From Sphingomonas aquatilis (GTDB taxonomy: Bacteria > Pseudomonadota > Alphaproteobacteria > Sphingomonadales > Sphingomonadaceae): DNA of 64,000 bases. Shown in pieces: positions 43,771 through 53,125 of this stretch. The stretch spans positions 1-64,000 of the forward strand of contig NZ_JACIDB010000009.1 of NCBI RefSeq assembly GCF_014196115.1, written 5' to 3'. Every line of letters begins with the position of its first letter. Position 1 is the stretch's first letter. Under the pieces are notes generated by a model that searched no databases, was not told the origin of the DNA, and saw nothing but the letters and a program-made list of their open reading frames with translations. Position numbers and translations under genes: made by a program.

Positions 43771-46103
43771 CGCGGGCTCCTTTCGGGTCGAAGGTGGGTG
43801 GTGGCGGCCGCAACCGCGTCGACCGCCGCCCGGCTGAAGGGCATGGGCAGCATCCGCCCCGCGATCCACGGGGGCGCTTGATCGTCGCGATGGACGGACC
43901 GCGGATCGTTGGACTGGCCGGGCAGATTGAGCATGACCGATCGGTCCCAGTCGCCGACATCGATGACCTGCAGGTAGCTCGCGCCGCCACCGACCTGCCA
44001 ATCCGGCCCGTTGCCCAGCCAGCGCGCCATCACAGTAAAGCCGTCGCCACCGGACCCACCGACCTCGATCGGCGGAAAGGCTGCGGCAATGGCGGGGATA
44101 CGGGTGAGCGGGTGCGCGATCCGGACGCGGTGGAGTGTATCCCACCGCCACGCGGCGGGGTTGTTGCCGAGCAGCGTCGTCGCTTTCGACCAGCCATCGG
44201 CGAGCGCAGCGTCGATCAGGTCGGGGCGCGTGGCGGCGACACGGATCAGCTCGGGCGGCTCGATCGCAGGGATGAGGGTGCGGGCGCGCTCAGGCACCAG
44301 TGCGGCGATCATCTTCGCGTTAAGGTCGCGGAGCACGATCTCGTACAGCGCCGCCGCGCCGCTTGCGCCGTCGATCCGGCCGTCCCAGCGCGCCAGCATG
44401 ACCGCAGCGGCGGCAGCCCCGGCGGATGGCGTGCTTGGCAGCAGCGACTGGAAACGCCGGGCAGGCAGCGATAGCGTGTCATGCTGGAGCGCGACACTGT
44501 CGGCGACGCTGTGGCGCGTCTGCGTCGATAACACCTCGGCAATCCGGTCGTGGCGCGCGGGGCTACGGAACGAAAAGGCCGGGCTGTGGTCTGCGGGCCA
44601 GCCATCGGGCAGATTGTCTTGGTTGGCGGAGGCGAACCATCCGGCGGGTGGATCGATGACGCCGGGCAAGGCACGGAAATCACGCACCCCTGTCCAGTCG
44701 TAGCGGCCGTCGCCCGGCACCGGCAGCAGGCCATGGCCGCGCTTGCGCTGTGGCCAGAAGCCGATCGCCTGCCAGCCATGATGGCCGCGCACGTCGGCAT
44801 AATGGAAATTGGTCGGCGACGGGTGCAGCTTGAACGCCTCGCGCAAACCGTCCCAATCCTGCGCGAGGTTGATCGCCACCATCGCGAACGCGCCCGATCC
44901 GCCGGGCTGCATCTCGACCGAAGCCAGCACGGTGGCGCGCGAGCGGGGCGGATCGTGGGCGATGACGGGCCCCTGCACGGCATAGCGCAACCGCACGGTG
45001 CGGGGCGCGGCGTCCTTGACCGGGATGGCGACATCGACCGTCGTAAACCGCTTCCACCCGCCGTCGTGGCGGTAGCGTTCGGGGTCGGCCGGATCGAGTT
45101 CCAGGACGAACAGATCCTCCTGATCGATATGGAAGTTGGTGCGACCGAAGGCGAAGCGATCGGTATGGCCCTGCATGATGCCCGCGAGGCCCGGCGCGCC
45201 GCCGCCGATCACGTCCAGCCCCGGCGCGGTCAGATGCGCGACATGGCGCGGGCCGAACCCGCCGATGCCGAGGTGCGGATCGTTGGCCAGGATCGGGCGC
45301 CCGGTCGCAGTCCGGCTGCCCGCGATCGTCCAGGCATTGGAGCCGGCGTTGGCGGCGTTCAGCAGCTCGTCCGGGTCCTGCGTGTGCGTTTCGCGGCCGA
45401 ACGGCAGCGGTCCGAGGCGCAGCACGCCCAGATCGGCCTCGCTGACCTGCGCGGGGTCGAGTCCGTCGGGCACCTCAAGCGGGATCGACGGGCGTAGCGG
45501 CGCCACCAGCTGGTCGAGGTCGAGCAACCCCAACGCCGCCAGCTGCGCGCGGCGGATCTCGTCGTCGACATTCCCGATGCCGCCGCCCCGCGCCAGCACG
45601 AGGTCGCGCACGTCCCAGCGCAGCGGCATGACGCCGAGGATACGGTATTCGAGCGGCAGCAACGACCGGTCGCGCTCCACCTCCGCGATGCGCGCATTGA
45701 TGCCGGCGATATAGCCGCGCACGCAGTCGAGCACCTCGCTCGGAATGCGCGCCAGCTCGGCGTCGAGATCGCCGCGATAGTGGAACAGCCGCGCCGCCGC
45801 GTCATGGGCGGCGAAGTCCCCGCCGAACACCTCGGCCACCTGCCCCATCTCGCGGCGATGCGCGAAGTCGATCTGAAACAGGCGGTCGCGCGCGACCACA
45901 TAGCCCTGTCCGAAAAAGGCATCGCGCTTGGTCGCGGCGCGGATATGGGGAACGCCCCACAGATCGTCGACGATGGTGATCGGCTGCGACAGCCCCGGTA
46001 CCGTCGCATAGGCGGGAGCGGCGGACAGCCGTGCCGCCGCACGCCAGGGTGCGAGCGCGCCGAACGCCGTGGCGCCGAGCAGGAAGGTGCGGCGAGAGAC
46101 CAT
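43767..46103 (-). CDS. Tat-exported penicillin acylase family protein (copy 1)
   Basis: The 778-residue Ntn-hydrolase precursor begins with a twin-arginine signal (SRRTFLLGATAFGAL). The alpha-chain region has DDLWGVPHIRA and GQGYVVARDRLFQ, and the predicted self-cleavage and nucleophile site is S255 in GSNAWTIAGSRTATG, followed by LANDPHL. Family members hydrolyse amide bonds, including penicillins, acyl-homoserine lactones and N-acyl amino acids. As first gene of the minus-strand run it may expose N-acyl substrates to the D-aminoacylase. The ATG at 46103 is chosen for the signal and GGGGA just upstream. A paralogue lies at 49443. Confidence 0.9.
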   Translation of the reverse strand: MVSRRTFLLGATAFGALAPWRAAARLSAAPAYATVPGLSQPITIVDDLWGVPHIRAATKRDAFFGQGYVVARDRLFQIDFAHRREMGQVAEVFGGDFAAHDAAARLFHYRGDLDAELARIPSEVLDCVRGYIAGINARIAEVERDRSLLPLEYRILGVMPLRWDVRDLVLARGGGIGNVDDEIRRAQLAALGLLDLDQLVAPLRPSIPLEVPDGLDPAQVSEADLGVLRLGPLPFGRETHTQDPDELLNAANAGSNAWTIAGSRTATGRPILANDPHLGIGGFGPRHVAHLTAPGLDVIGGGAPGLAGIMQGHTDRFAFGRTNFHIDQEDLFVLELDPADPERYRHDGGWKRFTTVDVAIPVKDAAPRTVRLRYAVQGPVIAHDPPRSRATVLASVEMQPGGSGAFAMVAINLAQDWDGLREAFKLHPSPTNFHYADVRGHHGWQAIGFWPQRKRGHGLLPVPGDGRYDWTGVRDFRALPGVIDPPAGWFASANQDNLPDGWPADHSPAFSFRSPARHDRIAEVLSTQTRHSVADSVALQHDTLSLPARRFQSLLPSTPSAGAAAAAVMLARWDGRIDGASGAAALYEIVLRDLNAKMIAALVPERARTLIPAIEPPELIRVAATRPDLIDAALADGWSKATTLLGNNPAAWRWDTLHRVRIAHPLTRIPAIAAAFPPIEVGGSGGDGFTVMARWLGNGPDWQVGGGASYLQVIDVGDWDRSVMLNLPGQSNDPRSVHRDDQAPPWIAGRMLPMPFSRAAVDAVAAATTHLRPERSPR

Positions 46104-46255
46104 GGTTTCCCCTTGTTCGGCCGACCCACGATACGGCCGCGCATCATCGGCGGCGCAACGGTCGGCGGGGCGGTTCGCGACGGAGCATAGGCCGGCGTCG
46201 GGACCGCGCAATGCCACCATAATCGCAGGCTATGGCCCACCCAACGATCGGTGTC

Positions 46256-46270
46256 GGTCAACCCTTGACC
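46256..46270. promoter_or_regulatory. Palindrome in the divergent region between copy 1 and the TonB receptor
   Basis: GGTCAA (46256-46261) and TTGACC (46265-46270) are perfect inverted arms around CCC. The 275-base region 46104-46378 separates the divergent penicillin acylase and receptor genes and holds no gene, so the palindrome is the best operator candidate there. It could bind the LysR protein encoded at 37959-38843. Confidence 0.45.
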
Positions 46271-46378
46271 TAGGTTGCATCCCGCCTGCACCATCGCCGC
46301 CGCCCGGATCAGCGACAAGACCATGACCGGCCGCAGGGTGATCACGCTCAAAACGATCGTGAATAAGGGGGATTGCAG

Positions 46379-49336
46379 ATGACGGACGGATCATGGCGCA
46401 GGGTAATGGCGACCGGGACCGCATTGACGGCCTTGTCGATGGCGCTCGCCGCTCCCGCCTTCGCGCAGACGACGCCGGCGGCGCCGGCCGACGCAAGCCC
46501 GCCCCCGCCAGAGACCAACCCCGGGGACATCGCGCCGGACGACATCATGGTCACCGGTACGCGCATCGTGCGCGACGGCTTCAAGTCGCCAACGCCGCTG
46601 ACCGTGGCGACGCAGGAGGATATCCTCAACACGTCGCCGACCAACAACATCGCCGACTTCGTCAACCAACTGCCGGCGCTGGTCGGGTCCACCCGCCCCT
46701 CGAACTCACGCCTCGCGATCAGCTCCGGTCTGGCCGGCATCAACGCGCTCAATCTGCGCGGCCTGGGTGAAATCCGGACGCTGGTGCTGCTCGACGGGCG
46801 CCGCACGGTGGGATCGAGCGTCACCGGACTGGTCGACGTCAACACCTTCCCGCAGGCTTTGGTGAAGAGTGTCGAGATCGTCACCGGCGGTGCGTCGGCA
46901 GCCTATGGCTCCGACGCGGTCGCCGGCGTGGTCAACTTCGTGCTCGACAAGACGTACAAGGGCATCAAGATCCAGGCGGATAGCGGCGTCACCGAACGCG
47001 GCGACGGCGCCAATTACTCGTTCAGCGCCGCGGCGGGCCTTGCCTTCGGCAGCGACGATCGCGGGCATTTGCTCCTCAGTGGCGAATGGGCGCATCGCGA
47101 CGGCATCTTCCGCGTCGATCGCGAGTGGAACGCGCGCGGCGTCGTGCGGATCACCAACCCCAATTACACCAACACAAACGGGCAGGCGCAATTCCTGATC
47201 CGCCAGCCGGTGGGTGTCGCCAATACCACGCCCGGCGGCATCATCCTCAATTCCAGCGGCGGCGTCGCCAACCGGCTGCGCGGCATCTATTTCGGTCAGG
47301 GCGCCGCGGCGAGCCAGTTCCAATATGGTGCGCTTACCTTCCCCGCGGTCGGTGGCGCTACCGCGCCCTCGCTGACGCAGGGCGGTGACTGGCAGGTCAA
47401 CGATCAGGGCCGCAACATCGGCCTCGACGCGGACGACGATCGCCGTGGCGCCTTCGGTCGGCTGAGCTATGAAGTCGCCACCGGCGTAACGCTCTTCGCC
47501 GAAGCCTCGTACAATTGGCAGAAGACGCTGTTCAACGCGGGGCCGCAATCGACGACGTCGATCACGCTGTCGTCGGCCAACCCGTATCTTCAGAGCGCGC
47601 TCGCCAATGCGGTGTCCGCCGGCCTCATCACCGCAGCGGAGCGCGCGGCCGTCACGTCGGTAACGGTCGGCAGCACCGCAGTCGACCTGCCCTATCGCAA
47701 GAACAACAGCAGCCGCGACGTGCAGCGCTATGCGATCGGTGCGGAGGGTGAGTTCCAGGCCTTCGGACACAAGGCGTTCTGGAACATCTACGGCCAATAT
47801 GGCGAGACGAACGCGCACGAGCAGCTGCGCGACATCATGAACACGGCCAACATGGCCAATGCCACCGATGCGGTCGCGGCGCCCGCCGGCAATGCGCTGG
47901 GTGTGGCTGCGGGCACGGTCGTGTGCCGCTCGTCGCTGACCGCGCCGACCAACGGCTGCGTGCCGCTGAACCGGCTGGGCATCGGCGTCGCCAACCCGGC
48001 CGCCTTCGCCTATGTGCTGGGCGATCCCTATCGCGACCAGAAGCTCAAGCAGACGGTGGCGGGCGTCAACCTGTCGCTGACGCCCTTCGCGACCTGGGCC
48101 GGCGACGTCAGCGTCGCGGTGGGCGGCGAATATCGACGCGAATCGGTGTCGGGTTCGGTGCCGACGCAATTCCAGACCGGCTGGTCGGTGGGCAACTTCC
48201 TGCCCACCTTCGGCAGCTATAACGTCAAGGAAGCCTATCTCGAAACGGTCGTGCCGCTGGGCCTCGGCCTTGAGTTCAACGGCGCGGTGCGCGGAACCGA
48301 CTATTCGACGTCGGGCTATGTGACGACGTGGAAGCTCGGTGCGACGTGGCAGCCGATCCCCGACATCCGCTTCCGCGCCACCCGCTCGCGCGACATCCGC
48401 GCGCCCAACCTCAGCGAATTGTACGCGTCGGGCACGTCGCGCACCAACACGCTGACCGATCCGGCGACGGGGCGCACGACGGTCACCTTCCGCGAGACGA
48501 CGACCGGAAACCCGAACCTGCGGCCGGAAAAGGCGGATTCCGTTTCGGTCGGCGTGGTGTTCCAGCCGACGTTCCTGCCCGGCTTCTCGGCGTCGGTCGA
48601 CGGGTTCGACATCAAGCTGAAGGACGCGATCGGCCAGTTCTTCGCGCAGGACATTATCAACCGCTGCTTTGAGGGGCGGACCGAATTCTGCGCCGCCTAT
48701 GGCCCCGATCCCACAGGCGATCGCGAGCTGTTCTTCCGCGCCAGCCCCTTCAACTTCGCCCGCCAGTGGGTCCGCGGCATCGATTTCGACGCGAGCTACC
48801 GCCTGCCGCTCGCCAACATCATCCAGCGTGCGCCGGGCACGGTCACGCTACACGGCCTCGCGACGCGCTACATCCACAACATCAGCGACAGCGGCGTGCC
48901 GAACGTGATACCGGTCGACACCGTCGGCCAGCTGAGCGGCATCAGCCCGCCCAAGTGGATCTATCGCTTCAATGCCAGCTATGAGACCGATAGCTTCTCG
49001 GTGACCGGCACCGCGCGCGGGGTGAGCAGCGGCACCTATGGCAATGCGTATATCGTCTGCGACGGCAATTGCCCGACGGGTCGCCCCGCCGCCACCGTCT
49101 CGCAATTCCCGACGATCGACAACAATTCGATCTCGGGCGTCACCTATTTCGACCTCAACCTGACGACCAAGATCGAAACGCACAGCGGCGGCCGTGCGGA
49201 GCTGTTCCTCAACGTTACCAACCTGTTCGACCGCGATCCTATCCTGCTGCCTGAAACCGGGCTGGCGGCGAACAGCACCTATTCGGATCTGCTCGGCCGC
49301 GCCTTCCGGGTTGGCATCCGCTTCCAGACGCGCTGA
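46379..49336 (+). CDS. TonB-dependent outer membrane receptor
   Basis: The 985-residue receptor has a signal peptide ending APAFAQ, a Pro-rich linker, a TonB-box-like DDIMVTGTRI, a plug domain (LNLRGLGEIRTLVLLDGRR, then GGASAAYGSDAVAGVVNFVL), a long beta barrel, and a terminal phenylalanine-containing strand (RVGIRFQTR). It imports a substrate above porin size. Lying between two penicillin acylases, it fits uptake of an N-acyl peptide or muropeptide, by inference. The ATG at 46379 has GGGGG eight bases upstream; a TTG at 46373 is less likely. Confidence 0.93.
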   Translation: MTDGSWRRVMATGTALTALSMALAAPAFAQTTPAAPADASPPPPETNPGDIAPDDIMVTGTRIVRDGFKSPTPLTVATQEDILNTSPTNNIADFVNQLPALVGSTRPSNSRLAISSGLAGINALNLRGLGEIRTLVLLDGRRTVGSSVTGLVDVNTFPQALVKSVEIVTGGASAAYGSDAVAGVVNFVLDKTYKGIKIQADSGVTERGDGANYSFSAAAGLAFGSDDRGHLLLSGEWAHRDGIFRVDREWNARGVVRITNPNYTNTNGQAQFLIRQPVGVANTTPGGIILNSSGGVANRLRGIYFGQGAAASQFQYGALTFPAVGGATAPSLTQGGDWQVNDQGRNIGLDADDDRRGAFGRLSYEVATGVTLFAEASYNWQKTLFNAGPQSTTSITLSSANPYLQSALANAVSAGLITAAERAAVTSVTVGSTAVDLPYRKNNSSRDVQRYAIGAEGEFQAFGHKAFWNIYGQYGETNAHEQLRDIMNTANMANATDAVAAPAGNALGVAAGTVVCRSSLTAPTNGCVPLNRLGIGVANPAAFAYVLGDPYRDQKLKQTVAGVNLSLTPFATWAGDVSVAVGGEYRRESVSGSVPTQFQTGWSVGNFLPTFGSYNVKEAYLETVVPLGLGLEFNGAVRGTDYSTSGYVTTWKLGATWQPIPDIRFRATRSRDIRAPNLSELYASGTSRTNTLTDPATGRTTVTFRETTTGNPNLRPEKADSVSVGVVFQPTFLPGFSASVDGFDIKLKDAIGQFFAQDIINRCFEGRTEFCAAYGPDPTGDRELFFRASPFNFARQWVRGIDFDASYRLPLANIIQRAPGTVTLHGLATRYIHNISDSGVPNVIPVDTVGQLSGISPPKWIYRFNASYETDSFSVTGTARGVSSGTYGNAYIVCDGNCPTGRPAATVSQFPTIDNNSISGVTYFDLNLTTKIETHSGGRAELFLNVTNLFDRDPILLPETGLAANSTYSDLLGRAFRVGIRFQTR

Positions 49337-49344
49337 GCCGGGCG

Positions 49345-49365
49345 GCGACGATGACCCATCGTCGC
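49345..49365 (+). terminator. Hairpin after the TonB receptor gene
   Basis: GCGACGATG and CATCGTCGC form a perfect 9-bp stem with a three-base loop, starting nine bases after the receptor stop. No T-run follows, so it would be an attenuating or stabilising hairpin rather than a classical terminator. The next gene starts 77 bases further on. Confidence 0.45.
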
Positions 49366-49442
49366 GCAGCCCGCCCGACACCCCGCGCCGCCATCGCACC
49401 GCCCGGCGATGCGGCCGCGGGGGCGAGACCAGCGTCGCCGGA

Positions 49443-51722
49443 ATGAGCAATGCGGCAACACGTGGTCCGGTGACGATCGCCGACGACATATGGGGCGTGC
49501 CCCATATCCGGGCGGGCTCGATCCCCGACGCCTATTTCGGCCAGGGCTATGTCGTCGCCCGCGATCGACTGTTCCAGATCGATCTGCAACTGCGCCGCGA
49601 CCTCGGGCGGCTGGCGGAGAGCTTCGGGCCGCGGTTCGTGGCCTATGATCACACCGCCCGCCTGCTGCTGTTCCGGGGCGATGTCGCGGCAGAGCTCGAC
49701 GCCTTGCCGCCGGACGTCGTGGCGTGCGCGTGCGCCTATGTCGACGGGATCAACGCCCGAATTGCGGAAGTGGAGGCGGATCCCGCACTGCTCCCCCCCG
49801 AATATGCTGCGCTGGGGCTGACACCGCTCTGCTGGAATATCACCGATCTGGTCCGCATCCGCAGCGGCGACATGGGCCGGCCCGATGACGAGGTGCGCCG
49901 CGCCCGGCTTGCGGCGCGCGGGCTGCTCGACCTCGACCGCCTGATGACACCTCTCGCCTGGGATTGGCGGCCCGTGGTGCCCGACGGGCTCGACGTGGCG
50001 GCCGTGTCCGACGCCGACCTCGGCGTTCTCGCGCTGACCGATGGGCCGTTGCCATGGGACACGGCGGTGCAGGCGCGCTACGATCCCGTCCACGATCGGC
50101 TCGACCGCGATGCGCATGGTAGTAATGCGTGGACGATCGCCGCGGACCGCTCCGCGACCGGTCGCCCGATCCTGGCCAACGATCCCCATCTCGGCATCGG
50201 CGGCTTTTCGCCGCGCCATATCGCGCACCTGACCGCACCGGGGTTCGACGTGATCGGCGCCGGCAGCCCAGGTATGCCCGGCATCATGCAGGGCCACACC
50301 GATCATTATGCGTTCGGGCGCACCAACTCGCACATCGACCAGGAAGACCTGTACGTCCTGGACCTGCACCCGAACGACCCGGAGACCTATCGCCACGATG
50401 GCGTCTGGAAGCAGTTCGAGACGCGGACCGAGACGATGCGGGTCAAGGATGCGGTCGACGCGGCCGTCACGATCCGCCATTGCGTGTACGGTCCGGTTCT
50501 GTCGCACGACCCGTCGCGCCGACGCGCAACTGCGATGTCTTCGGTGTCGCTGCAACCGGGCGCGAACATGACCTTCGCGATCATCGCGCTGAACCTCGCC
50601 CGCGACTGGGACGCGCTGGCGCAGGCCGCCCGTCTGCATGTCGCGCCGACGAATTTGCACTATGCCGATCGCGACGGGAACACCGGCTGGCGGATGCTGG
50701 GCCATGTGCCGGTCCGCAGGGCTCATCACGACGGGCTGATGCCGGTCCCGGGTGACGGACGGTACGAATGGCAGGGCATCGTCGCGACGGAGGACATGCC
50801 GGCGATGCTGAACCCGCCCGACGGCTGGTTCGCATCGGCCAACCAGTTCAACCTGCCCGCCAATTGGGGCCCCGACAAACGGGTCAGCAGCTTCATCTGG
50901 AACGCGCCCTATCGCCACGATCGGATCGTTGAGGCGCTCGAACAGCAGGACCGGCACAGCCTCGCCGACAGCGTCGCGCTGCAACACGACGAGCTGTCGC
51001 TTCCGGCACGTGCGCTCGTAGCATTGTTGCCCGACCGCCTGGACGGGACTGCCGCCAGCGCCGCCGCACTGCTCCGCGACTGGGACTGCCGGTTGGGGGC
51101 CGACAGCGCGGCGGCGGCCCTGTTCGAGATGGTCTGGATCGCGCTCGGCAAGGCCTTTCTCACCGCGATCGTGCCGGACGCAGCGCGGGACCTCGTCACC
51201 TCCGTCGATCCCCGGCCGATGCTGGCGATGCTGTCCCACCCCGATGCCCGCGTCGGTCCCGACCCCGAAACCGCGCGGGATAGACTCCTGGCGACGGCGC
51301 TCGCCGCGGGATGGGAGGCGGCCATCGCCGCGTTCGGGCCCGATCCCGATGGCTGGCGCTGGGGAAACGCGCACCGCGTTGTGCTGCGCCATCCGCTGTC
51401 CGCGCTGCCCGAGGTCGCCGCCGTCAGCCCCGCGATCGAGGGCGGCCGATCGGGCGGCGATGCCTTCACGGTGATGGCGCGCGGCTATGTCGCGGCGCGC
51501 GATTACACCGTAAGCCACGGGGCCAATTTCATGATCGTCTGTGACGTCGGCGACTGGGACGAATCGCTCGTCTGCGCGCTGCCGGGTCAATCGATCGACC
51601 CGCGCTCGCCGCATTATTCTGACAGCTATGCCGCCTGGGTCGCGGGCGAACCGCGCCGCCTCGCCTTTAGCCGGCACGCCGTCGATGCGACCATACGCCA
51701 GATCACGGAGCTTCGACCATGA
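49443..51722 (+). CDS. Penicillin acylase family protein (copy 2), no visible signal peptide
   Basis: The 759-residue protein is a clear paralogue of copy 1, with DDIWGVPHIRA, GQGYVVARDRLFQ, and the predicted nucleophile S227 in GSNAWTIAADRSATG followed by LANDPHL. Unlike copy 1, the family region begins about ten residues from the only reasonable ATG, and the open frame upstream holds no hydrophobic signal. Either the export signal was lost, the true start is missed, or the enzyme works in the cytoplasm. It overlaps the following serine hydrolase by four bases, so the two are one transcript with the receptor. Confidence 0.88.
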   Translation: MSNAATRGPVTIADDIWGVPHIRAGSIPDAYFGQGYVVARDRLFQIDLQLRRDLGRLAESFGPRFVAYDHTARLLLFRGDVAAELDALPPDVVACACAYVDGINARIAEVEADPALLPPEYAALGLTPLCWNITDLVRIRSGDMGRPDDEVRRARLAARGLLDLDRLMTPLAWDWRPVVPDGLDVAAVSDADLGVLALTDGPLPWDTAVQARYDPVHDRLDRDAHGSNAWTIAADRSATGRPILANDPHLGIGGFSPRHIAHLTAPGFDVIGAGSPGMPGIMQGHTDHYAFGRTNSHIDQEDLYVLDLHPNDPETYRHDGVWKQFETRTETMRVKDAVDAAVTIRHCVYGPVLSHDPSRRRATAMSSVSLQPGANMTFAIIALNLARDWDALAQAARLHVAPTNLHYADRDGNTGWRMLGHVPVRRAHHDGLMPVPGDGRYEWQGIVATEDMPAMLNPPDGWFASANQFNLPANWGPDKRVSSFIWNAPYRHDRIVEALEQQDRHSLADSVALQHDELSLPARALVALLPDRLDGTAASAAALLRDWDCRLGADSAAAALFEMVWIALGKAFLTAIVPDAARDLVTSVDPRPMLAMLSHPDARVGPDPETARDRLLATALAAGWEAAIAAFGPDPDGWRWGNAHRVVLRHPLSALPEVAAVSPAIEGGRSGGDAFTVMARGYVAARDYTVSHGANFMIVCDVGDWDESLVCALPGQSIDPRSPHYSDSYAAWVAGEPRRLAFSRHAVDATIRQITELRP

Positions 51723-52918
51723 GAGGCCTCATCAGAGCAGCAGCGCTCGTGTTCGCGCTCGGTGCCGTCACGGTGGCGCCGGTCCCCACCCCAGCCATCG
51801 CCGCAGACCGCACGCCGAACTTCGACGCCGCCTTCGCGGAGGTGCAATCCTGCGTCGGCAAGGCCTTCCCCGGCGCGGTGGTGGCGGTCGGCGTGCATGG
51901 ACGGCTGGTCGCGTTGAAGGCCTTCGGGCGCATCTCCTCCGCTCCGGACGCGCCGCCGATGCCGCGCGATGCGATCTTCGACCTCGCGTCGCTCACCAAG
52001 GTCGTTGGCACCACGACCGCCGCGGAAATCCTCTACGACCGCGGCCTGCTCGACCTCGACCGCCCCGTCGTCTCGTATCTGCCGTCCTTTGCCGGCACGC
52101 CGGGTCATGAGCGGATCACCGTACGCCACCTGCTCAGCCACAGTTCGGGTCTCTTCACCACCGACCTGTTGTGGCAGCACAGCCGCAACCGGCAGGAGTT
52201 GCTCGCACTGATCGACCGGATGCCGATGGCCTGGGCGCCGGGCACGCATTATCAGTATCGCGACGAGAATATGATCCTGATGGGCGAGATCATCGAGCGT
52301 CTCTCCGGTCAGCCGCTCGACCGCTTCCTGCACGATACGGTGTTCGCGCCGCTGGGCATGACAGACACGGGCTTCAATCCCCCCGCCAGCCGGATCAACC
52401 GGATACCGCCCACTGAGCAGGACGACCTATTCCGTCATCGGCTGGTCCGGGGCGAGGTGCATGACGAAAATGCCTTCGTCCTGGGCGGGGTCGCCGGTCA
52501 CGCAGGGCTGTTTTCAACCGCGCGAGACCTTTCGCGCCTCGCGCAGCTCTATCTCGACCATGGCCGTCACGACGGTCGCCCATTCCTGAAGCCCGGCAGC
52601 CTTGCAGCCTTCACCACCCGGACGGCTTTTCCGCCGGGGAGCTTCCGGGCGCTGGGATGGGACATGCCCGATCCGGCCGGCAGCTTCGCCGGCCCCCTCG
52701 CCTCGCCCGACGCATTGATCCACACCGGCTTTACGGGCACATCGATCTATATCGACCGGTCGCGCGACGCCTTCGTCATCCTGCTGACCAACCGTGTGAA
52801 TCCCACCCGCATCAACAAGCGGATCGCCGAGGCCCGGATCGCGATCCACACCGCCATCCTCTCCGCCATCGATGCTGCGGCGCGGTCGTCAGCCGCCCGC
52901 CAGTCGCGTCCACGCTGA
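51719..52918 (+). CDS. PF00144 serine hydrolase (AmiE/YbbE-like, copy 2)
   Basis: The 399-residue protein has a signal peptide ending near residue 29 (AIAAD). SLTK is at 91-94, the second motif appears as YRDEN, and HTGFTGTS stands in the KTG position. VLGGVAGHAGLFSTARDLSRLAQL is shared with the copy at 33069 and recalls the AmiE/YbbE branch (MurNAc-L-Ala amidase). A periplasmic role in freeing peptide or acyl groups is likely; the exact bond is inference. It ends the plus-strand receptor operon. Confidence 0.87.
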   Translation: MRGLIRAAALVFALGAVTVAPVPTPAIAADRTPNFDAAFAEVQSCVGKAFPGAVVAVGVHGRLVALKAFGRISSAPDAPPMPRDAIFDLASLTKVVGTTTAAEILYDRGLLDLDRPVVSYLPSFAGTPGHERITVRHLLSHSSGLFTTDLLWQHSRNRQELLALIDRMPMAWAPGTHYQYRDENMILMGEIIERLSGQPLDRFLHDTVFAPLGMTDTGFNPPASRINRIPPTEQDDLFRHRLVRGEVHDENAFVLGGVAGHAGLFSTARDLSRLAQLYLDHGRHDGRPFLKPGSLAAFTTRTAFPPGSFRALGWDMPDPAGSFAGPLASPDALIHTGFTGTSIYIDRSRDAFVILLTNRVNPTRINKRIAEARIAIHTAILSAIDAAARSSAARQSRPR

Positions 52919-52934
52919 CCGTTAGCGGTGGTGC

Positions 52935-52952
52935 CTACGGCACGATCCGTAG
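52935..52952 (+). terminator. Hairpin after the serine hydrolase gene
   Basis: CTACGG (52935-52940) and CCGTAG (52947-52952) can pair around a six-base loop; an overlapping alternative is GTGCC/GGCAC at 52931-52943. It starts 17 bases after the stop codon. No T-run follows. Weak support. Confidence 0.3.
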
Positions 52953-53004
52953 CGCGAGACGCCCCAGGGCGCCGCGTTCAGCGTGTTCGACTTGCTAAAT
53001 AAAA

Positions 53005-53081
53005 TGGTCGGGGCGACAGGATTCGAACCTGCGACCCCCACACCCCCAGTGTGATGCGCTACCAGGCTGCGCTACGCCCCG
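53005..53081 (-). tRNA. tRNA-Pro (anticodon GGG)
   Basis: Read on the minus strand, the acceptor stem CGGGGCG (from 53081) pairs with CGCCCCG, followed by A and an encoded CCA ending at 53005. The anticodon stem TCACA/TGTGG surrounds the loop CTGGGGG, giving GGG at 53047-53045. The D arm (GCGCAGCCTGGTAGCGC) and T arm (GCAGGTTCGAATCCTGT) are standard. Length is 77 bases. Confidence 0.97.
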
Positions 53082-53125
53082 ACCGAGGGACCGTGCGGCA
53101 TTCGCTGCCGATCCCAGAGCGCGGG

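Noticed and set aside
49239..51677. 812-codon frame antisense to the second penicillin acylase
   Set aside because: Exact antisense of a gene with clear catalytic motifs; no motif of its own.
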